Assembly: GCA_002861535.1 (NCBI GenBank)
Contig: PHFO01000013.1
Location: forward strand, 1 to 32,281
Origin: Cyanobacteria bacterium M5B4
Lineage (GTDB): Bacteria > Cyanobacteriota > Cyanobacteriia > Pseudanabaenales > Pseudanabaenaceae
DNA: 32,281 nucleotides
Direction of reading: 5' to 3'
The notes below the pieces were generated by a model that worked only from the letters and a program-made list of their open reading frames with translations, was not told the DNA's origin and did no database searches. A program made the position numbers and the translations under genes. The number at the start of each line of letters is the position of its first letter. Position 1 is the first letter of the stretch. Shown here in pieces: positions 31,876 to 32,281 of the stretch.

Positions 31876-32281
31876 TTATTCTAGCATATTATTTATTACA
31901 TAGTTAAACCAGGTAGTTTTTTCCACCTCCAGCCATTCATCTTTGCTGATATTTAGCCAGTCTAGTTCCTTCCAGGTTTGAAGTTCTATTTGAGCCATAG
32001 GACTTCCATATTGCAGACTTTTGGAAAACCCAAGGTCTTTGGAAGACCCAAAGAGAGCTGTTGGACTAACAAATACTAAATTTTTATAGTTCAAAAAATA
32101 TCCAGATTCTACTCCTTGCCTTTCTCTTTGTCTATAAACAAACTCTTCTTTCCCTAGGAAAAAGAGATTCCCTTTTGGATTTAAGTCAGTAAAGTTAAAG
32201 GAAGTTTCCTTGAAAAAAGGAGGAGGACTAACTGTAAAGTGAACAAAAGAAAACTGTGTATATAGTTTATTTTTTAGAGTG
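31876..32281 (-). CDS. virion-type hypothetical protein, 5' end outside the window
   Basis: The frame is open from the window edge to a stop at 31876, giving 134 codons with no start inside (a TTG at 32094 is internal). It includes PPPFFKETSFNFTDLNPKG and the C-terminal WKELDWLNISKDEWLEVEKT. The C-terminal part, with several W residues in a W..L.W..L..W pattern, is typical of small phage baseplate or tail proteins. It is the first gene seen of the minus-strand virion operon that continues down to 27387. Confidence 0.6.
   Translation of the reverse strand, partial: TLKNKLYTQFSFVHFTVSPPPFFKETSFNFTDLNPKGNLFFLGKEEFVYRQRERQGVESGYFLNYKNLVFVSPTALFGSSKDLGFSKSLQYGSPMAQIELQTWKELDWLNISKDEWLEVEKTTWFNYVINNMLE

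Noticed and set aside
1-32281. A CRISPR array, insertion sequence or integrase.
   Set aside because: No regularly spaced repeats were seen. The only direct repeat pair (18121 and 19177) is two copies one kilobase apart with no terminal inverted repeats, and no transposase or integrase motif was recognised.
1-32281. Stop-codon reassignment as an explanation for the split genes.
   Set aside because: TAA, TAG and TGA all end intact genes at sensible places here, and the breaks need a change of frame, not read-through.

Overview
This window looks like a stretch of a tailed double-stranded DNA phage (Caudoviricetes), most likely one that infects a cyanobacterium. Phage hallmarks are a terminase large subunit, a GH19 endolysin, a Sak4-like ATPase beside a single-strand DNA-binding protein, a ThyX thymidylate synthase, a Gp157-like protein, a probable prohead protease and many LamG-type or tail-fibre proteins. 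The cyanobacterial link rests mainly on one gene (16164..17314), a response regulator of the PatA type, an architecture known from cyanobacteria. An Hsp20 gene, common in cyanophages, fits. G+C is about one third. In my reading I found no CG dinucleotide at all: every arginine codon I read is AGA or AGG, and NCG codons are missing.

Layout. 1-5.7 kb (minus strand): recombination and DNA metabolism (SSB, Sak4-like ATPase), two genes with reading-frame breaks, a small-terminase-like HTH/coiled-coil protein, a degenerate cobalamin-adenosyltransferase-fold protein and a PD-(D/E)XK nuclease. 5.7-12.8 kb (mixed strands): small genes including a tyrosine/dual-specificity phosphatase, a P-loop kinase, a membrane-anchored class 3 lipase, thyX and a Gp157-like gene. 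Four proteins in the 3.2-7.7 kb region share the N-terminal hexapeptide M-[KRL]-F-[LIV]-[WY]-F, which looks like a sorting tag. 12.9-14.6 kb: terminase large subunit. 14.6-15.4 kb: a self-contained unit with promoter, three leader hairpins, a 91-residue gene and a terminator. 15.4-18.1 kb: endolysin, PatA-like regulator, a virion-type protein. 18.1-19.3 kb: an inverted RecB-like nuclease gene, with a remnant of an upstream gene, flanked by a diverged direct repeat of about 110 bp. 19.2-32.3 kb: virion and adhesion proteins on both strands, broken by an HU-like gene, hsp20, a probable prohead protease and a small XRE regulator.

At least eight genes are split by an apparent -1 shift. Six of these shifts fall on canonical slippery heptamers in A or T runs, including those in the terminase and the large adhesins. 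Either the phage uses frameshifting or transcript slippage heavily, or the assembly lost bases in homopolymers. I annotate these genes as joined and mark the site. No tRNA gene, CRISPR array, insertion sequence or integrase was seen. Major capsid and portal genes are not recognised here and may lie outside the window.
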